A program made the position numbers and the translations under genes. Source: Gramella sp. KN1008 (GTDB lineage: Bacteria; Bacteroidota; Bacteroidia; Flavobacteriales; Flavobacteriaceae). From it: a stretch of 64,000 nt of DNA. The DNA lies in assembly GCF_004332155.1 (NCBI RefSeq), contig NZ_SJDV01000010.1:1-64000 (forward strand). Reading direction: 5' to 3'. The notes under the pieces were generated by a model. The model was not told the DNA's origin and made no database searches. It worked only from the letters and a program-made list of their open reading frames with translations. Positions 50,933 through 61,800 of this stretch are shown here, piece by piece (position 1 is the stretch's first letter; every line of letters starts with the position of its first letter).

Positions 50933-53083
50933 ATGAACCGACAAATACGAAAAGGCCTGGGGATTTTTGTCCTGGCCTCTGTTCTCAGCTGTGCTAACAG
51001 TGAGGAATCCACTAACGAAAATGACACCATGAATAATCCTTTATTAGCCGAATGGACAGGACCCTACGAAGGTGTACCCGCATTTGACAAAATGCAGGTA
51101 GAGCTTGTAAAACCCGCCATCCTGAAAGGCATGGAATTACATCTTGCTGAAATTGAAAAAATCGCCAATAATCCTGAAAAACCTACCTTTGAAAACACGA
51201 TAGTTCCTATGGAACTGGCGGGAAAAGAGCTGGACAGAGCATTCGTTTACTATGGAATCTATAGCAGCAATGTCTCCAGTCCTGAATTCCGCGAGGTTCA
51301 GAAAGAACTTGCGCCCGAGATTTCAGCTCACTATTCCAGGATAAACCAGAATACCGCACTTTTTGAAAGGATAAAAAGCGTGTATGAAAAATCCCAGAAG
51401 GATTCATTAGCTGCGGCAGAGCAACGTACCATAGAACTTATCTATGAAGACTTTGCCATGAGTGGTGCAAACCTAAACGAGGAGGATAAAAAACGCTATG
51501 CGGCTATAAATAAAGAACTTTCCGAGCTCTATACCCAATTTTCCAATAACGTACTTGCTGATGAAGAGAACTACGTGATCTACCTTGAGGAAGACCAGCT
51601 TGGAGGCCTTCCGGAATCCTATGTGAAATCTGCTGCGAAAGCTGCAGCCGATCGTGGAAAGGAAGGAAAATATGCCGTTACCAATACCCGGTCTTCCATG
51701 GATCCATTCCTTACCTATTCAACTGAAAGGGATCTACGTGAAAAAGTATGGACAAATTATTATTCCAGAGGGGATAATAATGACGAATATGACAATAAGG
51801 AGATTATCTCCGAGATCTTAAAATTAAGAGATGAACGGGTGGAGCTATTAGGCTACGATAACTATGCGCAGTGGAGACTCCAGAATCGTATGGCTAAAAA
51901 TCCCGAAAACGCCATGGACCTTATGATGAAAATGTGGCCTGCCGCGCTTGCGAGGGTTGAAGAAGAGGTGGAAGATATGCAAAAGATAGCCGATGCCGAA
52001 GGAGCGAATATCACCATCAAACCATGGGATTATCGATTTTATGCAGAGAAAGTTAGAAAGGAAAAATATGACCTTGACAGCGAAGAAGTGAAACAATATC
52101 TTGAATTAGGGAATCTAACCCAGGCTTTGTTCTTCACTGCAGGAGAGTTGTTTAACTTTGATTTTTCGCCAGTTGAGGAAGGAAGCGTACCCGTTTTCCA
52201 TGAAGATGTAAAGGTTTGGGAAGTTACCGATAAGGATTCAGGAGAGATAGTAGGATTATGGTATCTTGATCCTTATGCAAGACAGGGAAAGAGATCCGGA
52301 GCCTGGGCAACCACTTACCGTTCTTTTACCGAACTGGAAGGCGAAAAACTGGTTCTTGCTTCTAACAATTCTAACTTTATCGAACCTGCACCCGGCGAAC
52401 CTGTTCTGGTATCGTGGGACGATGCGGAGACCTTCTTTCATGAATTCGGACATGCACTGCATTTCCTTTCTTCAAATGTGAAATATCCAACTTTGAATGG
52501 CGGGGTAAGAGATTATACTGAATTTCAGTCACAATTGCTGGAAAGATGGCTGTCTACAGATAAGGTCATCAACCAGTTCTTAAGACATCATGAAACTGAT
52601 GAAGTGATACCCGATGAACTGGTAAAAAAGATCAAAAAGGCTTCGACTTTTAATCAGGGATTTGCTACCACTGAATTTCTGGCTTCGGCAATAATGGATA
52701 TGAAATATCATACCACCGACCCTGAAGATATAGATCCTGAGCAATTTGAAAAGGAAACATTGGAAGAGCTGAATATGCCGGAAGAGATCGTGATGAGACA
52801 TCGTAGCCCTCATTTTGGACATGTGTTCTCCGGGGAGGGTTATGCTACCGGATATTATGGTTATTTATGGGCCGATGTACTCACCTCTGATGCCGCAGAA
52901 GCTTTTGCCGATGCTCCGGGTGGATTCTATGATAAAGAACTTGCTCATAAGCTGGTAAAATATCTTTTTGCGCCAAGAAATGCCATGGATCCGGCAGAGG
53001 CCTACAGAAAATTCAGAGGAAGGGATGCTGAGATCGATGCTCTTATGAGGGATCGGGGTTTTCCTGTACCTGATAATAACTAA
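50933..53083 (+). CDS. M3 family peptidyl-dipeptidase lipoprotein (Dcp-like)
   Basis: 716 residues: a lipobox (LSC, Cys20) with acidic SEESTNEND after it, a long helical N-terminal part and a C-terminal M3 catalytic domain with HEFGH at 503-507 and the third zinc ligand near E530 (YTEFQSQLLERW). The ending MRDRGFPVP is typical of Dcp. It would release dipeptides from the C-terminus of oligopeptides in the envelope. It is a single gene closed by a terminator before the amidohydrolase. Confidence 0.92.
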   Translation: MNRQIRKGLGIFVLASVLSCANSEESTNENDTMNNPLLAEWTGPYEGVPAFDKMQVELVKPAILKGMELHLAEIEKIANNPEKPTFENTIVPMELAGKELDRAFVYYGIYSSNVSSPEFREVQKELAPEISAHYSRINQNTALFERIKSVYEKSQKDSLAAAEQRTIELIYEDFAMSGANLNEEDKKRYAAINKELSELYTQFSNNVLADEENYVIYLEEDQLGGLPESYVKSAAKAAADRGKEGKYAVTNTRSSMDPFLTYSTERDLREKVWTNYYSRGDNNDEYDNKEIISEILKLRDERVELLGYDNYAQWRLQNRMAKNPENAMDLMMKMWPAALARVEEEVEDMQKIADAEGANITIKPWDYRFYAEKVRKEKYDLDSEEVKQYLELGNLTQALFFTAGELFNFDFSPVEEGSVPVFHEDVKVWEVTDKDSGEIVGLWYLDPYARQGKRSGAWATTYRSFTELEGEKLVLASNNSNFIEPAPGEPVLVSWDDAETFFHEFGHALHFLSSNVKYPTLNGGVRDYTEFQSQLLERWLSTDKVINQFLRHHETDEVIPDELVKKIKKASTFNQGFATTEFLASAIMDMKYHTTDPEDIDPEQFEKETLEELNMPEEIVMRHRSPHFGHVFSGEGYATGYYGYLWADVLTSDAAEAFADAPGGFYDKELAHKLVKYLFAPRNAMDPAEAYRKFRGRDAEIDALMRDRGFPVPDNN

Positions 53084-53091
53084 TTATAAAG

Positions 53092-53116
53092 CACCCCGGA
53101 TCCGTTCGGGGTGTTT
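53092..53116 (+). terminator. Intrinsic terminator after the M3 peptidase
   Basis: The stem CACCCCG / CGGGGTG has an 8-base loop and is followed by TTT. Its position argues that the next gene starts at 53135, downstream of it. Confidence 0.75.
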
Positions 53117-53134
53117 ACTTATATCTTAATACTA

Positions 53135-54694
53135 ATGAAAAATATATATATTCTATTTCTTCTTGGTTTGATTTGTATTCACACAACAATTGGTCAGACT
53201 AACGGAGAAGGCCCCTTTACTCAGCTTATAATACGCGGCGTCACCCTCATCAATGGTAATGGAGCCCCACCCATGGGTCCTCTGGATATTACCGTAGAGA
53301 AAAACCAGATCACAGGTATACATAATGTAGGCTATCCCGGCGTAAAGATAGATGAAGCAAAAAGACCAAAATTAAAAGAAGGTGGTCGTGAACTGGATGC
53401 CAGCGGAATGTATCTTCTGCCCGGATTCATTGATATGCACACCCATATAGGAGGAAAAGCCCAGGGAGCCACCCCTGAATATGTCTTTAAACTTTGGCTC
53501 GCTCATGGAGTCACTACGGTTCGGGAAGTTGGTGGCCCCGGAATAGACTGGACGCTGGATCTTAAAGAAAAGATCAGAAATAAGGAAATGCCCGGGCCAA
53601 GGATCGTCAGCTATACGGTATTCGGGAACGGGAAGGATGAGCCAATTACTACATCAGGGGAAGCAAGAGAATGGGTGAGAACAAATGCCAATAAAGGCGC
53701 TGATGGGATCAAATTCTTTGGAGCTTCACCAGAGATCATGAAAGCCGCACTGGATGAAAACGGAAAACTCGGGAAAGGTTCCGCCATGCATCATGCACAG
53801 TTAAGTGTGGGAAGATGGAATGTTCTTAATTCGGCTAAAGCCGGCCTTACTTCCATGGAGCACTGGTATGGTCTTCCGGAAGCTCTCTTCCATGACCGTA
53901 CGGTACAGCATTACCCGCTGGATTATAATTATCAGAACGAGCAGCACAGATTTGCCGAAGCCGGTAAACTCTGGGCCCAGGCTGCAGGACCAGGTACAGA
54001 ACACTGGAAGAAGACCATGGACACTTTACTGGCTCTGGATTTCACCCTGGATCCTACTTTCAATATATATGAGGCAAGCCGTGACCTGATGCGTGCAAGG
54101 AGGGCTGAATGGCACGAAACCTACACCCTTCCATCCCTCTGGAAATTCTATCAACCGAGTAAAATCTCTCACGGTTCTTACTGGCACTACTGGGGAACTG
54201 AGGAAGAGGTAGCCTGGAAAGAGAATTTCAGGATATGGATGCAATTCGTAAATGAATTTAAGAATCGCGGCGGAAGGGTTACCACCGGTTCAGATTCCGG
54301 ATTTATATTTCAACTATATGGTTTTGCCTATGTGAGAGAATTAGAGCTGCTTCGGGAAGCCGGTTTTCATCCGCTCGAAGTTGTGCGCGCCGCTACCCTT
54401 AACGGGGCCGAAGCCTTAGGAATGGACGATAAGCTTGGAACCGTGGAAGTTGGTAAACTTGCAGATTTCGTGATTGTGGAAGAAAATCCTCTTCAAAACC
54501 TTAAAGTTCTTTATGGAACGGGTGCTATTAGGCTTACCGAAGAAAATGAGGTTGTTCGGGTAGGCGGAGTTAAATACACTATTAGGGATGGAATCATTTA
54601 TGATTCAAAGGCTCTGCTGAAGGAAGTTGAAGAAATGGTCACCAAAGAAAAAGAGACACAGGGATTTGAGATCACTCAGCCGGGAATGGACTGA
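53135..54694 (+). CDS. Secreted metal-dependent amidohydrolase
   Basis: About 519 residues from the ATG at 53135 (MKNIYILFLLGLIC), with a signal peptide ending TTIGQ; an earlier in-frame ATG lies within the terminator and is unlikely. It has the amidohydrolase superfamily fold: metal motif FIDMHTHIGG, later GIKFFGA, HHAQLS, SMEHWYG, and TTGSDSG with the catalytic Asp. The C-terminal GKLADFVIVEENPL is typical. Related proteins are imidazolonepropionase-like or peptidase-like; the substrate is unknown. Confidence 0.85.
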   Translation: MKNIYILFLLGLICIHTTIGQTNGEGPFTQLIIRGVTLINGNGAPPMGPLDITVEKNQITGIHNVGYPGVKIDEAKRPKLKEGGRELDASGMYLLPGFIDMHTHIGGKAQGATPEYVFKLWLAHGVTTVREVGGPGIDWTLDLKEKIRNKEMPGPRIVSYTVFGNGKDEPITTSGEAREWVRTNANKGADGIKFFGASPEIMKAALDENGKLGKGSAMHHAQLSVGRWNVLNSAKAGLTSMEHWYGLPEALFHDRTVQHYPLDYNYQNEQHRFAEAGKLWAQAAGPGTEHWKKTMDTLLALDFTLDPTFNIYEASRDLMRARRAEWHETYTLPSLWKFYQPSKISHGSYWHYWGTEEEVAWKENFRIWMQFVNEFKNRGGRVTTGSDSGFIFQLYGFAYVRELELLREAGFHPLEVVRAATLNGAEALGMDDKLGTVEVGKLADFVIVEENPLQNLKVLYGTGAIRLTEENEVVRVGGVKYTIRDGIIYDSKALLKEVEEMVTKEKETQGFEITQPGMD

Positions 54695-54725
54695 TCGGTT
54701 TCAATTTTAATTTAAAATAAACAGG

Positions 54726-54851
54726 CTGTCTAAAAAGTACGTTTGCGTCAAGTTGTCCCGATAGCGATTGGGATTTTTCAGCTTCTAAATTGAGTTCACT
54801 TAAGATCCTGAAATAAATTCAGGATGACCTCAATTCTATCTTTTTAGACAG
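54726..54851. repeat. MITE-like element with perfect terminal inverted repeats
   Basis: The 12-base ends CTGTCTAAAAAG and CTTTTTAGACAG are exact complements. Inside are two nested hairpins: TCCCGATAGCGATTGGGA, and AATTGAG...CTCAATT enclosing ATCCTGAA-ATAA-ATTCAGGAT. Together they could fold as a three-way junction. The T run after the right end makes it a plausible terminator for the amidohydrolase gene. It resembles short dispersed flavobacterial repeats; I cannot count copies from one window. Confidence 0.65.
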
Positions 54852-54875
54852 TCTCTTTTTTTCTATTTTGAACCT

Positions 54876-55448
54876 ATGTACAGACATTTCAAGATCTATA
54901 AACCTTATGGCTACCTAAGTCAGTTCGTCACTAACCAGAAAAAGGCCGGAAAGCACAGATTACTGGGTGAATTATATGATTTCCCTGAAGGCACTATGGC
55001 TGTGGGACGTCTGGATAAAGATTCGGAAGGTTTGTTGCTGCTGACTACCAATGGCAAGCTCAGCACTAAAATTACGGCAGGTGATTCCGAAAAAGAATAT
55101 TACGTACAGGTGGATGGAGAGATCACTTCCGAGGCTATGGAAAGTCTTACGAACGGAGTTGATATAAGTATTCAGGGTAAGACATATACCACTCTTCCCT
55201 GTAAGGCTGAAAAACTTGATGCGGTTCCATCTTTTCCGGAAAGAACTAAAAAGGTAAGGGATGAAAGACATGGACCCACAAGCTGGATAAGCGTAACTTT
55301 AACCGAAGGTAAATTCCGTCAGGTAAAAAAGATGACAGCCGCAGTAGGCTTTCCAACCTTAAGACTTGTACGAGTCCGGATCGCCAATGAATTACTCGAT
55401 GGTATGGATGTCGGGGAAGTACGTGAAATCAGTGAAGTGAAATTTTAA
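54876..55448 (+). CDS. RluE-like 23S rRNA pseudouridine synthase
   Basis: 190 residues with the RsuA/RluE family core: IYKPYGYLSQFV, the catalytic motif GRLDKDSEGLLLLT (Asp47) and the C-terminal LTEGKFRQVKKMTAAVGFPTLRLVR. There is no N-terminal S4 domain, as in RluE, which modifies U2457 of 23S rRNA in E. coli. Its stop lies three bases from that of the convergent heme oxygenase. Confidence 0.88.
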   Translation: MYRHFKIYKPYGYLSQFVTNQKKAGKHRLLGELYDFPEGTMAVGRLDKDSEGLLLLTTNGKLSTKITAGDSEKEYYVQVDGEITSEAMESLTNGVDISIQGKTYTTLPCKAEKLDAVPSFPERTKKVRDERHGPTSWISVTLTEGKFRQVKKMTAAVGFPTLRLVRVRIANELLDGMDVGEVREISEVKF

Positions 55449-55451
55449 TTC

Positions 55452-56015
55452 CTAGCAGTCAGAAAATTCCAGTTTAAAGGCTTTCTCGAATAATCGAAAG
55501 GTTTCCTGTGCCTTATAAGCCGCCTGTTCAATTTCTTCTTCTGTAAATTCACGTGATCTAAGGGATTTAAGAAACTTATTCCATCCTTTTATACTATCCC
55601 GGGTGCCACTGAAAAAAGTTTGCGATGACAAATGCTCCAGTGACCCACACTTACTTACCTCCCTGCCAATGACCATTCCGCCCATGGCCGACCCCTCTAT
55701 AACGTAGGCCGCGCCAAGAGCTTCGGCTTCATTTTCACAATGGAAATCAGAAAAGGTATCACATTCGGGATCATGCATGCCCACTCCTGCAAGATCTGCT
55801 TTCAGCTTTTCTGCCTTGTCACCCGCCTGGCCGGGAAGAAATCTTGAAATTTCCTTTTCCACCTTACAGTATGCCAGGAAATTCTGGTAAAGAAGAAGCT
55901 TGTATTCTTCCAGACCTATAGAATGATCCATGATCTTATTAGCCAGATTTTCACCTTCCAGTTTCTTATGTAGGTCTGCAGTTGCTTCTCTTAATCTATT
56001 CAGCATCATCTCCAA
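55452..56015 (-). CDS. bphO: Biliverdin-forming heme oxygenase (BphO)
   Basis: 187 residues of the bacterial heme oxygenase family. The proximal heme ligand is probably H16 in ATADLHKKLEGE, and the distal helix has YVIEGSAMGGMVIGREV. It opens heme to biliverdin IX-alpha, CO and iron. Its start overlaps the response-regulator gene by up to 20 bases, in the same operon as the phytochrome, so it most likely supplies the chromophore. In-frame Met codons at positions 3 and 4 are alternative starts. Confidence 0.9.
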   Translation of the reverse strand: MEMMLNRLREATADLHKKLEGENLANKIMDHSIGLEEYKLLLYQNFLAYCKVEKEISRFLPGQAGDKAEKLKADLAGVGMHDPECDTFSDFHCENEAEALGAAYVIEGSAMGGMVIGREVSKCGSLEHLSSQTFFSGTRDSIKGWNKFLKSLRSREFTEEEIEQAAYKAQETFRLFEKAFKLEFSDC

Positions 56016-56553
56016 TATTAAACCTGTTCATCGCTTCCTTGATCTTCTTTATATTTTCTACATGTTCCACATTATCAGTATTGATCTTATCCAGGTATTC
56101 GTAGATCTGGTTAACGGTGATCTTATTATTTCTGATACGTTCCCTGAGCTCATCCCGCGCGACCATATTCACCACCACCTTTTTTAAGAAAGGCTCCAGC
56201 TTTTCACTGAGGTTATTCATATGTTTTTTCAAAATATAGCCGGAAGCACCATTGAGAATAGTATTGGCTGCAAGTTCTTCATCATGGATAGTTCCTGTAA
56301 TAAAAATGAAATCTATACTACTGTCAAATCCCTTAACCAGCTCCATTACATCAAGACCTGTACAATTAGGAAGGTTATAGTCAGAAAGTACCACGTCCGG
56401 AGCAAAGTTCACGAGGTGGTTTTTACAATCCTCCAGGTTATCGGCAACCTCAATCACCGGATTTTTAACTATCTTCTTAATCTGCCTTTTAATGAGCATT
56501 ACATCGCTTTCGCGATCTTCGACCAGTAATATTCGCAGAGATGTTTTAATCAT
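55996..56553 (-). CDS. Response regulator (single receiver with helical tail)
   Basis: 185 residues: a receiver domain (LLVEDRESDV acidic pair, phospho-acceptor D58 in LSDYNLP, Thr in FITGT, Lys in YILKKH), then about 50 residues of charged helix with no DNA-binding or enzymatic domain. It is the usual single-domain partner of a phytochrome kinase. It lies 68 bases downstream of the phytochrome gene and overlaps the heme oxygenase gene. The output target is not visible. Confidence 0.88.
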   Translation of the reverse strand: MIKTSLRILLVEDRESDVMLIKRQIKKIVKNPVIEVADNLEDCKNHLVNFAPDVVLSDYNLPNCTGLDVMELVKGFDSSIDFIFITGTIHDEELAANTILNGASGYILKKHMNNLSEKLEPFLKKVVVNMVARDELRERIRNNKITVNQIYEYLDKINTDNVEHVENIKKIKEAMNRFNIGDDAE

Positions 56554-56621
56554 TGGGTTACAATTCGGAAATCGGATATACGAAAATATTATAAAGCCCG
56601 GGTTCTTACAATTTTGATCTG

Positions 56622-58832
56622 TTAAACATGGAAGTAAAAGGTAGAACCTTTCCCGGGTTCACTTTCAGCCCATATTTTGCCGTTATGCTTTTCCATGATC
56701 TTCTTAACAATGGCCAGGCCTATTCCGGTACCTTTAAAATTATCGTTTGAAAATCTTGAGAAAAGGTCAAATATGGCTGTCTTATGTTTTGGATCAAAAC
56801 CAATACCATTATCTCTGATATAATAAGTTGTTCTCCCTTCTATCCCTGTGGCACCTATCTCTATTTCAGGATTTTCTTCCTTTTCAGAGTATTTAAGAGC
56901 ATTAGTGATAAGGTTAGACCATACCTGCATGATCATCCTTTTATCTCCCATCATATGTGGCAGATCTTTTTCCATGATAATCTTCGTTCGAGGATAATTG
57001 GTCTTTACATTGAAGGATTCCAGAATATCTTCTACCAGGTGATTTACAGAAAAAATGCCTTTGTCCAGACTCTGCCCGGAAACACCAGCAAAGGATAGGA
57101 TATTATCAATAAGCTCCTGCATTTCCCTTGTGGAACTAAGTATGATATCTACGGCCTGCTGCCCTTCCCTTTCCAGGTTATGGTAATGATCCTCTTTCAG
57201 AATATGAGCGTATCCATCTATTCCCCGTAAGGGAGCTTTTAAATCATGTGAAAGTCCCTGGCTAAAAAGTTCGAGTTCATCATGAGCCTCCAGTAATTGT
57301 TTATTTAACCGGTCTATCTTGATTTTCTGCTTCTCCAGTATGATATTGCTTAAGCTCTCGCGGATAGCTTTGGCAGCACTTATCTGATAATCAAGCCAGG
57401 GATTGGAGACACCAGTTAATTTTTGAGTCCACTTTTCAAAGGATTTACGAGGCGTAATTCGTTGCTTATCCTCATCAAAATTCGCCATTTTATCCGGGTT
57501 TCCACCCCAGGTAACATTCTGAACTACCTGAGGCCTGAACCACATAAGGAAGTCTTTATTACTTCTACCTAACTTTACGCTCAGGATACCCGAAGCTGTA
57601 TCGCGAAATTCTTCTGCCGGTTTATAAGATCGGCTTAAATTCTTAGTAAAGAAAACTGAATTACCCTGGTCTGCGAGGAATTCATTTGCAAGTTTCTTCA
57701 CATATTTTTTTGGAGGGGTTTTCCCCACCAGTCTCATTTTTCCTCCCAGTATAATGGCTCCTCCTTCGCATTCCATGAGATCGGTAAAAAGTACTTCTTG
57801 CTCCGCTAGTCCTTTTTTGATCTTGCCTTCAGATTCTATCTGGGTTACCAGGTCACCTCTTATAGATTCCCATTCCTCCAGTTTGCCTATATACCTGTTG
57901 GTCTCTTTAAGGCTAAGTTCATTTGAAAATATTTGTGTGAGGAATTCACAGGTTTGTCTGTGGTAATAATTTATATATTTCGCCGAGTAATGATGACATG
58001 CCAGCAAACCCCATAACTTTCCATTACTAATGAGTGCTGCGGTTAGTGAAGCTCCAACCTTCATATTCTTAAGATATTCTATATGTATAGGGGAAACTCC
58101 TCTAAGTTCCGATCTGGAAAGATCCAGTGGAATATTATTAATAGGCGAAAGTTCCGGCACTATAGAAACGGGATGATAATCCACGTCAGCAATGATCCTT
58201 ACACGCTGCTTCATAAATAAGTTGCGGGATTGTTTCGGAATATCGCTTGCAGGATAGTGCAGTCCGAGCCAGCTTTCCAACTCTTCTGCCTTCTCTTCGG
58301 CTATCACTTCACCATTCCATTCCTCATCAAATTTATATACCATCACCCTGTCATAGCCAAAGATATCTCTGGTGATCTTCGCTACATCGGCACAGAGGTC
58401 TTCAGGAGTTTCAGAAGCCCCCAGGGTGCTTAGAATACTGGACAGCTGTCGCTGATATTCATAATGGTTATAATCACTGTCTGCGGGTTCAAAGTCCAGA
58501 ATCAGGCTTTCACCTGAAATATGCGGCTTCATTATAAAATCCCGGTCATTGATATTTACTTCCCTAACCTCCGGACTGTCTTCAACATTCTTTACAGAAG
58601 TTAACATCTCAGCTTTTTCGCTTCCTATAAGCGAGCTTAAAGGTTTGGAGAGTAATTCATCGTAATGTATTCCAAAGAATTCATCAGAATTTTCACCGAT
58701 TTGAGTAATTACCAGATCTTTCCGGTCGCAGGCTATTATAACACCATGGGACTGGGATTTACCGATTATGTGGATAGGTTCCTTATCACAATTGGTAATA
58801 TCCACCTTTTCGGGGTAGCTGCTTAGGGGCAT
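56622..58832 (-). CDS. Bacteriophytochrome histidine kinase
   Basis: 736 residues: PAS at about 1-115, GAF at about 130-310, PHY at about 325-500, HisKA and HATPase. The biliverdin-attachment Cys is C15 in TNCDKEPIHI; the GAF domain has PASDIP (D197) and CHH (279-281). The PHY tongue has WFRPQ and TWGGNP. The phospho-acceptor is H529 in LSHDLKAPLRG. All residues expected of a working red/far-red photoreceptor kinase are present. The PAS block reads GKSQSHG instead of the common GSIQPHG. It starts three bases after the CheB-CheR kinase stop. Confidence 0.93.
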   Translation of the reverse strand: MPLSSYPEKVDITNCDKEPIHIIGKSQSHGVIIACDRKDLVITQIGENSDEFFGIHYDELLSKPLSSLIGSEKAEMLTSVKNVEDSPEVREVNINDRDFIMKPHISGESLILDFEPADSDYNHYEYQRQLSSILSTLGASETPEDLCADVAKITRDIFGYDRVMVYKFDEEWNGEVIAEEKAEELESWLGLHYPASDIPKQSRNLFMKQRVRIIADVDYHPVSIVPELSPINNIPLDLSRSELRGVSPIHIEYLKNMKVGASLTAALISNGKLWGLLACHHYSAKYINYYHRQTCEFLTQIFSNELSLKETNRYIGKLEEWESIRGDLVTQIESEGKIKKGLAEQEVLFTDLMECEGGAIILGGKMRLVGKTPPKKYVKKLANEFLADQGNSVFFTKNLSRSYKPAEEFRDTASGILSVKLGRSNKDFLMWFRPQVVQNVTWGGNPDKMANFDEDKQRITPRKSFEKWTQKLTGVSNPWLDYQISAAKAIRESLSNIILEKQKIKIDRLNKQLLEAHDELELFSQGLSHDLKAPLRGIDGYAHILKEDHYHNLEREGQQAVDIILSSTREMQELIDNILSFAGVSGQSLDKGIFSVNHLVEDILESFNVKTNYPRTKIIMEKDLPHMMGDKRMIMQVWSNLITNALKYSEKEENPEIEIGATGIEGRTTYYIRDNGIGFDPKHKTAIFDLFSRFSNDNFKGTGIGLAIVKKIMEKHNGKIWAESEPGKGSTFYFHV

Positions 58833-58835
58833 ATT

Positions 58836-61800
58836 TTAGCTTGCTTTTAATTTAAAGTAAAAGGTACTTCCCACTCCTTCCTGAGAATCTACCCAAATCG
58901 TACCTTCATGTAAAAGAACGATCTTCTCTACATGAGCGAGCCCCACGCCGGTACCTGTCATCTCTTCGTTTCCGGGAACCCGGTTAAAGATGGTGAAAAT
59001 ATTGCGTTGATCTTCCTTCGAGATCCCCATCCCGTTATCAACTATTGAAAATACCCAGTACTTGTCTTCTTTATATGCAGAAATACGAACCTCCGGATTT
59101 CTCCCTTTCGGAACATACTTTATGGCATTGCTTATAAGGTTCTGGAAGAGTAATCTGAGTTCAACCTCATATCCCATGATCTTAGGCAGTGCCCCGGTAT
59201 GTATCTTAGCGCCAGTATCCTTAATACTCTTACCAAGGTCATACTTCACAACTTCTACGACCTCTTTTGTATCAACCAGTTTCTTCTTGCCATTCTTACC
59301 AATTCTGGAATGCTCAAGCAATGCACGTATCTGTGCCGATAACCTGTCTGAAGCGTTCTTTATATACTTTATATAATTCTCTCCCTTTTCATCCAGCTGG
59401 CTGGCGTACATCTTACCAAGTACATCACTACCAAACTTAATGGTAGACAGCGGTTCCTGAAGGTCATGTGAACAAATGGAAACGAACTGTTCCAGATCAC
59501 GATTTGCCCTTTCCAGGTCGTTCTTTTGTTCTCTAAGCTGTTCCTGAGCAGTTTTAAGTGCAGAAATATCCACACAGGTATAACGTATGGTTTTCAGGTT
59601 ATTCTTTTCATCTTTTTCTGCCGTAGCGTTAAGGATCACAGGCAGTACCCGCTTTTTCTTCGTGATCATGTTCTGCTCCAGATTCACAAGTTCACCAGAC
59701 TTCTTGATACTGGTCTTAAGCTTTAAGGCAGAGAGTTTGGAATCTTCATCAAACAATTCGAAGATAGGTTTTCCTATGAGGTCGTCTTTGGATTCATAAC
59801 CCAGCTTCTGAATTGCTTTTTTATTACACTGAACAATTTCAGAACTTTTTGGATCTACACTAATATGCAATACCGGATCATCTTCGTAGAAAGATTTAAA
59901 ACGCTTTTCACTCGCAATAAGCTTTTCCTTGGATTTCTGGATCGTTTCAATATCTATGAAGGAGATCACTACCCCATCAATAATATTATCAGAATCTATA
60001 TAAGGAGAAATACGTTGCAAATAATTCTTCCCTTCCCTTGAGACAATAGGTTTCTCTATCATTTTGCCCGTTTTAAGTACTTTTTCGCACCTATCCAGGA
60101 AACTTTGCTTCCTACTTAAACCAAAACTATTGGTAAAATGGTCTATTGGTCTGCCAATATCTCCATTTATCAGGCTAAAATGCTTCTTGATAGCCGGGGT
60201 GAATTTCCTGATCTTTAGTTCAGAATCAAGGAAGATCACACCAATATCGGTACTCTTAAGAAGGTTGTCCATATCTGCATTAAGGGCTGCAAGATCTTCC
60301 ACCTTCTGAATATTTTCGGCATTTACCGTATTTATTTCCTCGTTAACGCTCTGGAGCTCTTCGTTGGTGCTCTGCAGCTCTTCGTTAGAAGCAAGAAGTT
60401 CTTCATTGGCCGCCTGCAGCTCCTCATTACTGGTTTCAATCTCCTCCAGTGAGGTTTGCAGATCTTCCTTGGTCTTCTTAAGCTCTTCCTCCAGGCTGGC
60501 AACATATTCCTTGGTCTGACTCGAAGGGCTAACCCTGGTCATTTCCTTTACTTCCTCAAGGTTAAGCTCTTTCTCCACAAAGGTGATCACATAGTTGGTT
60601 TCACCTTCTATGCTATGATCTGTAAAGGGTTTGATGATAATATCGGCACCGATTTCTTTATTGCTCTGTTTTATAACAGCATCGCGATAAACCACTTTTT
60701 CTTTGCTCTTGTAGGCCTTATTGAAAGTAGTCTGAACTATATACTTGAGATCGGTTTCCAGCATATCCAGCAGGTTAATGGAAAATCCACTAACAGGCAG
60801 ATTTGCATATTTCCTGAATTCACCCACTGCCTGAAGTATATTATAATCTGAATCTACAAATACTGATGCTCCACCAAACTGCTCAAGAATTGTACTATTC
60901 AATTCATTCTGCAGTTTTTGCCTTATAGGATTGGATTGCGATCTATAGATCTTCCTATCGGGGCTGGAATTATTTTCGAGTAATTTAGATTGTTTAGTGC
61001 CGAGGGCTGAAGCATGGCTAATACCATTTTTGAGTCTCTTACTTGGGTGTATATTCCGGTAGATCTTCCACCTTCGATCAATCTCTTTAAACTCATCTTT
61101 AAGGCCATGAACACTTTCACTGGTTCCAAGTACAAGCACTCCGTCCTTTTTCAATGCATAATGGAGCATGTTCAGGGCTTTTTTCTGAATGCTATTCTGG
61201 AAATAGATAAGAAGGTTTCTACACACCACAATATCCATATTGCTGAATGGCGGATTCTTTATGATATTGTGCTGGGAGAAGATCACCATTCTCCTTATCT
61301 TTTCTATTATCTGATAGCCATTGGATTTACTCAGGAAATACTTTAAAAGCAGATCCTTGGAAACATCGGCTACGATACTTTCAGGATAGACTCCCTTGCT
61401 ACCTATATCCAGGTGTGGCTGTGAAATATCAGTCGCGAAGATCTTTATCTCCAGATCTTTACCTTGTTTTTCCATCTCCTCATGCAGACACATGGCAAAT
61501 GAATATGCTTCCTCTCCCGTACTACATCCAACATCCCAGAGTTTTAAAATATCTCCATCTTCCTTTGCTGCAATCAGTTCAGGGAATACCTTTTCCTTAA
61601 GTACTTCCCATACCTTTTCATCTCGAAAGAACTTAGTGACCCCTATGAGGAATTCTCTGTAAAGAATTTCTACCTCCTCTTCTTCATTTGTAAGGTAATC
61701 ATAGTATTCGGACAGGTTCTTACACTTACAGATATTAACCCTTCTTGCTACTCTCCTGGCAAGGGTGGCATATTTATATTCTCTGAAGTCCAGGCCGGCC

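Noticed and set aside
60300-60480. Direct DNA repeats encoding EELQ..NEEL
   Set aside because: They encode the heptad-like coiled coil usual in CheB-CheR fusion kinases and are not a separate repeat element.
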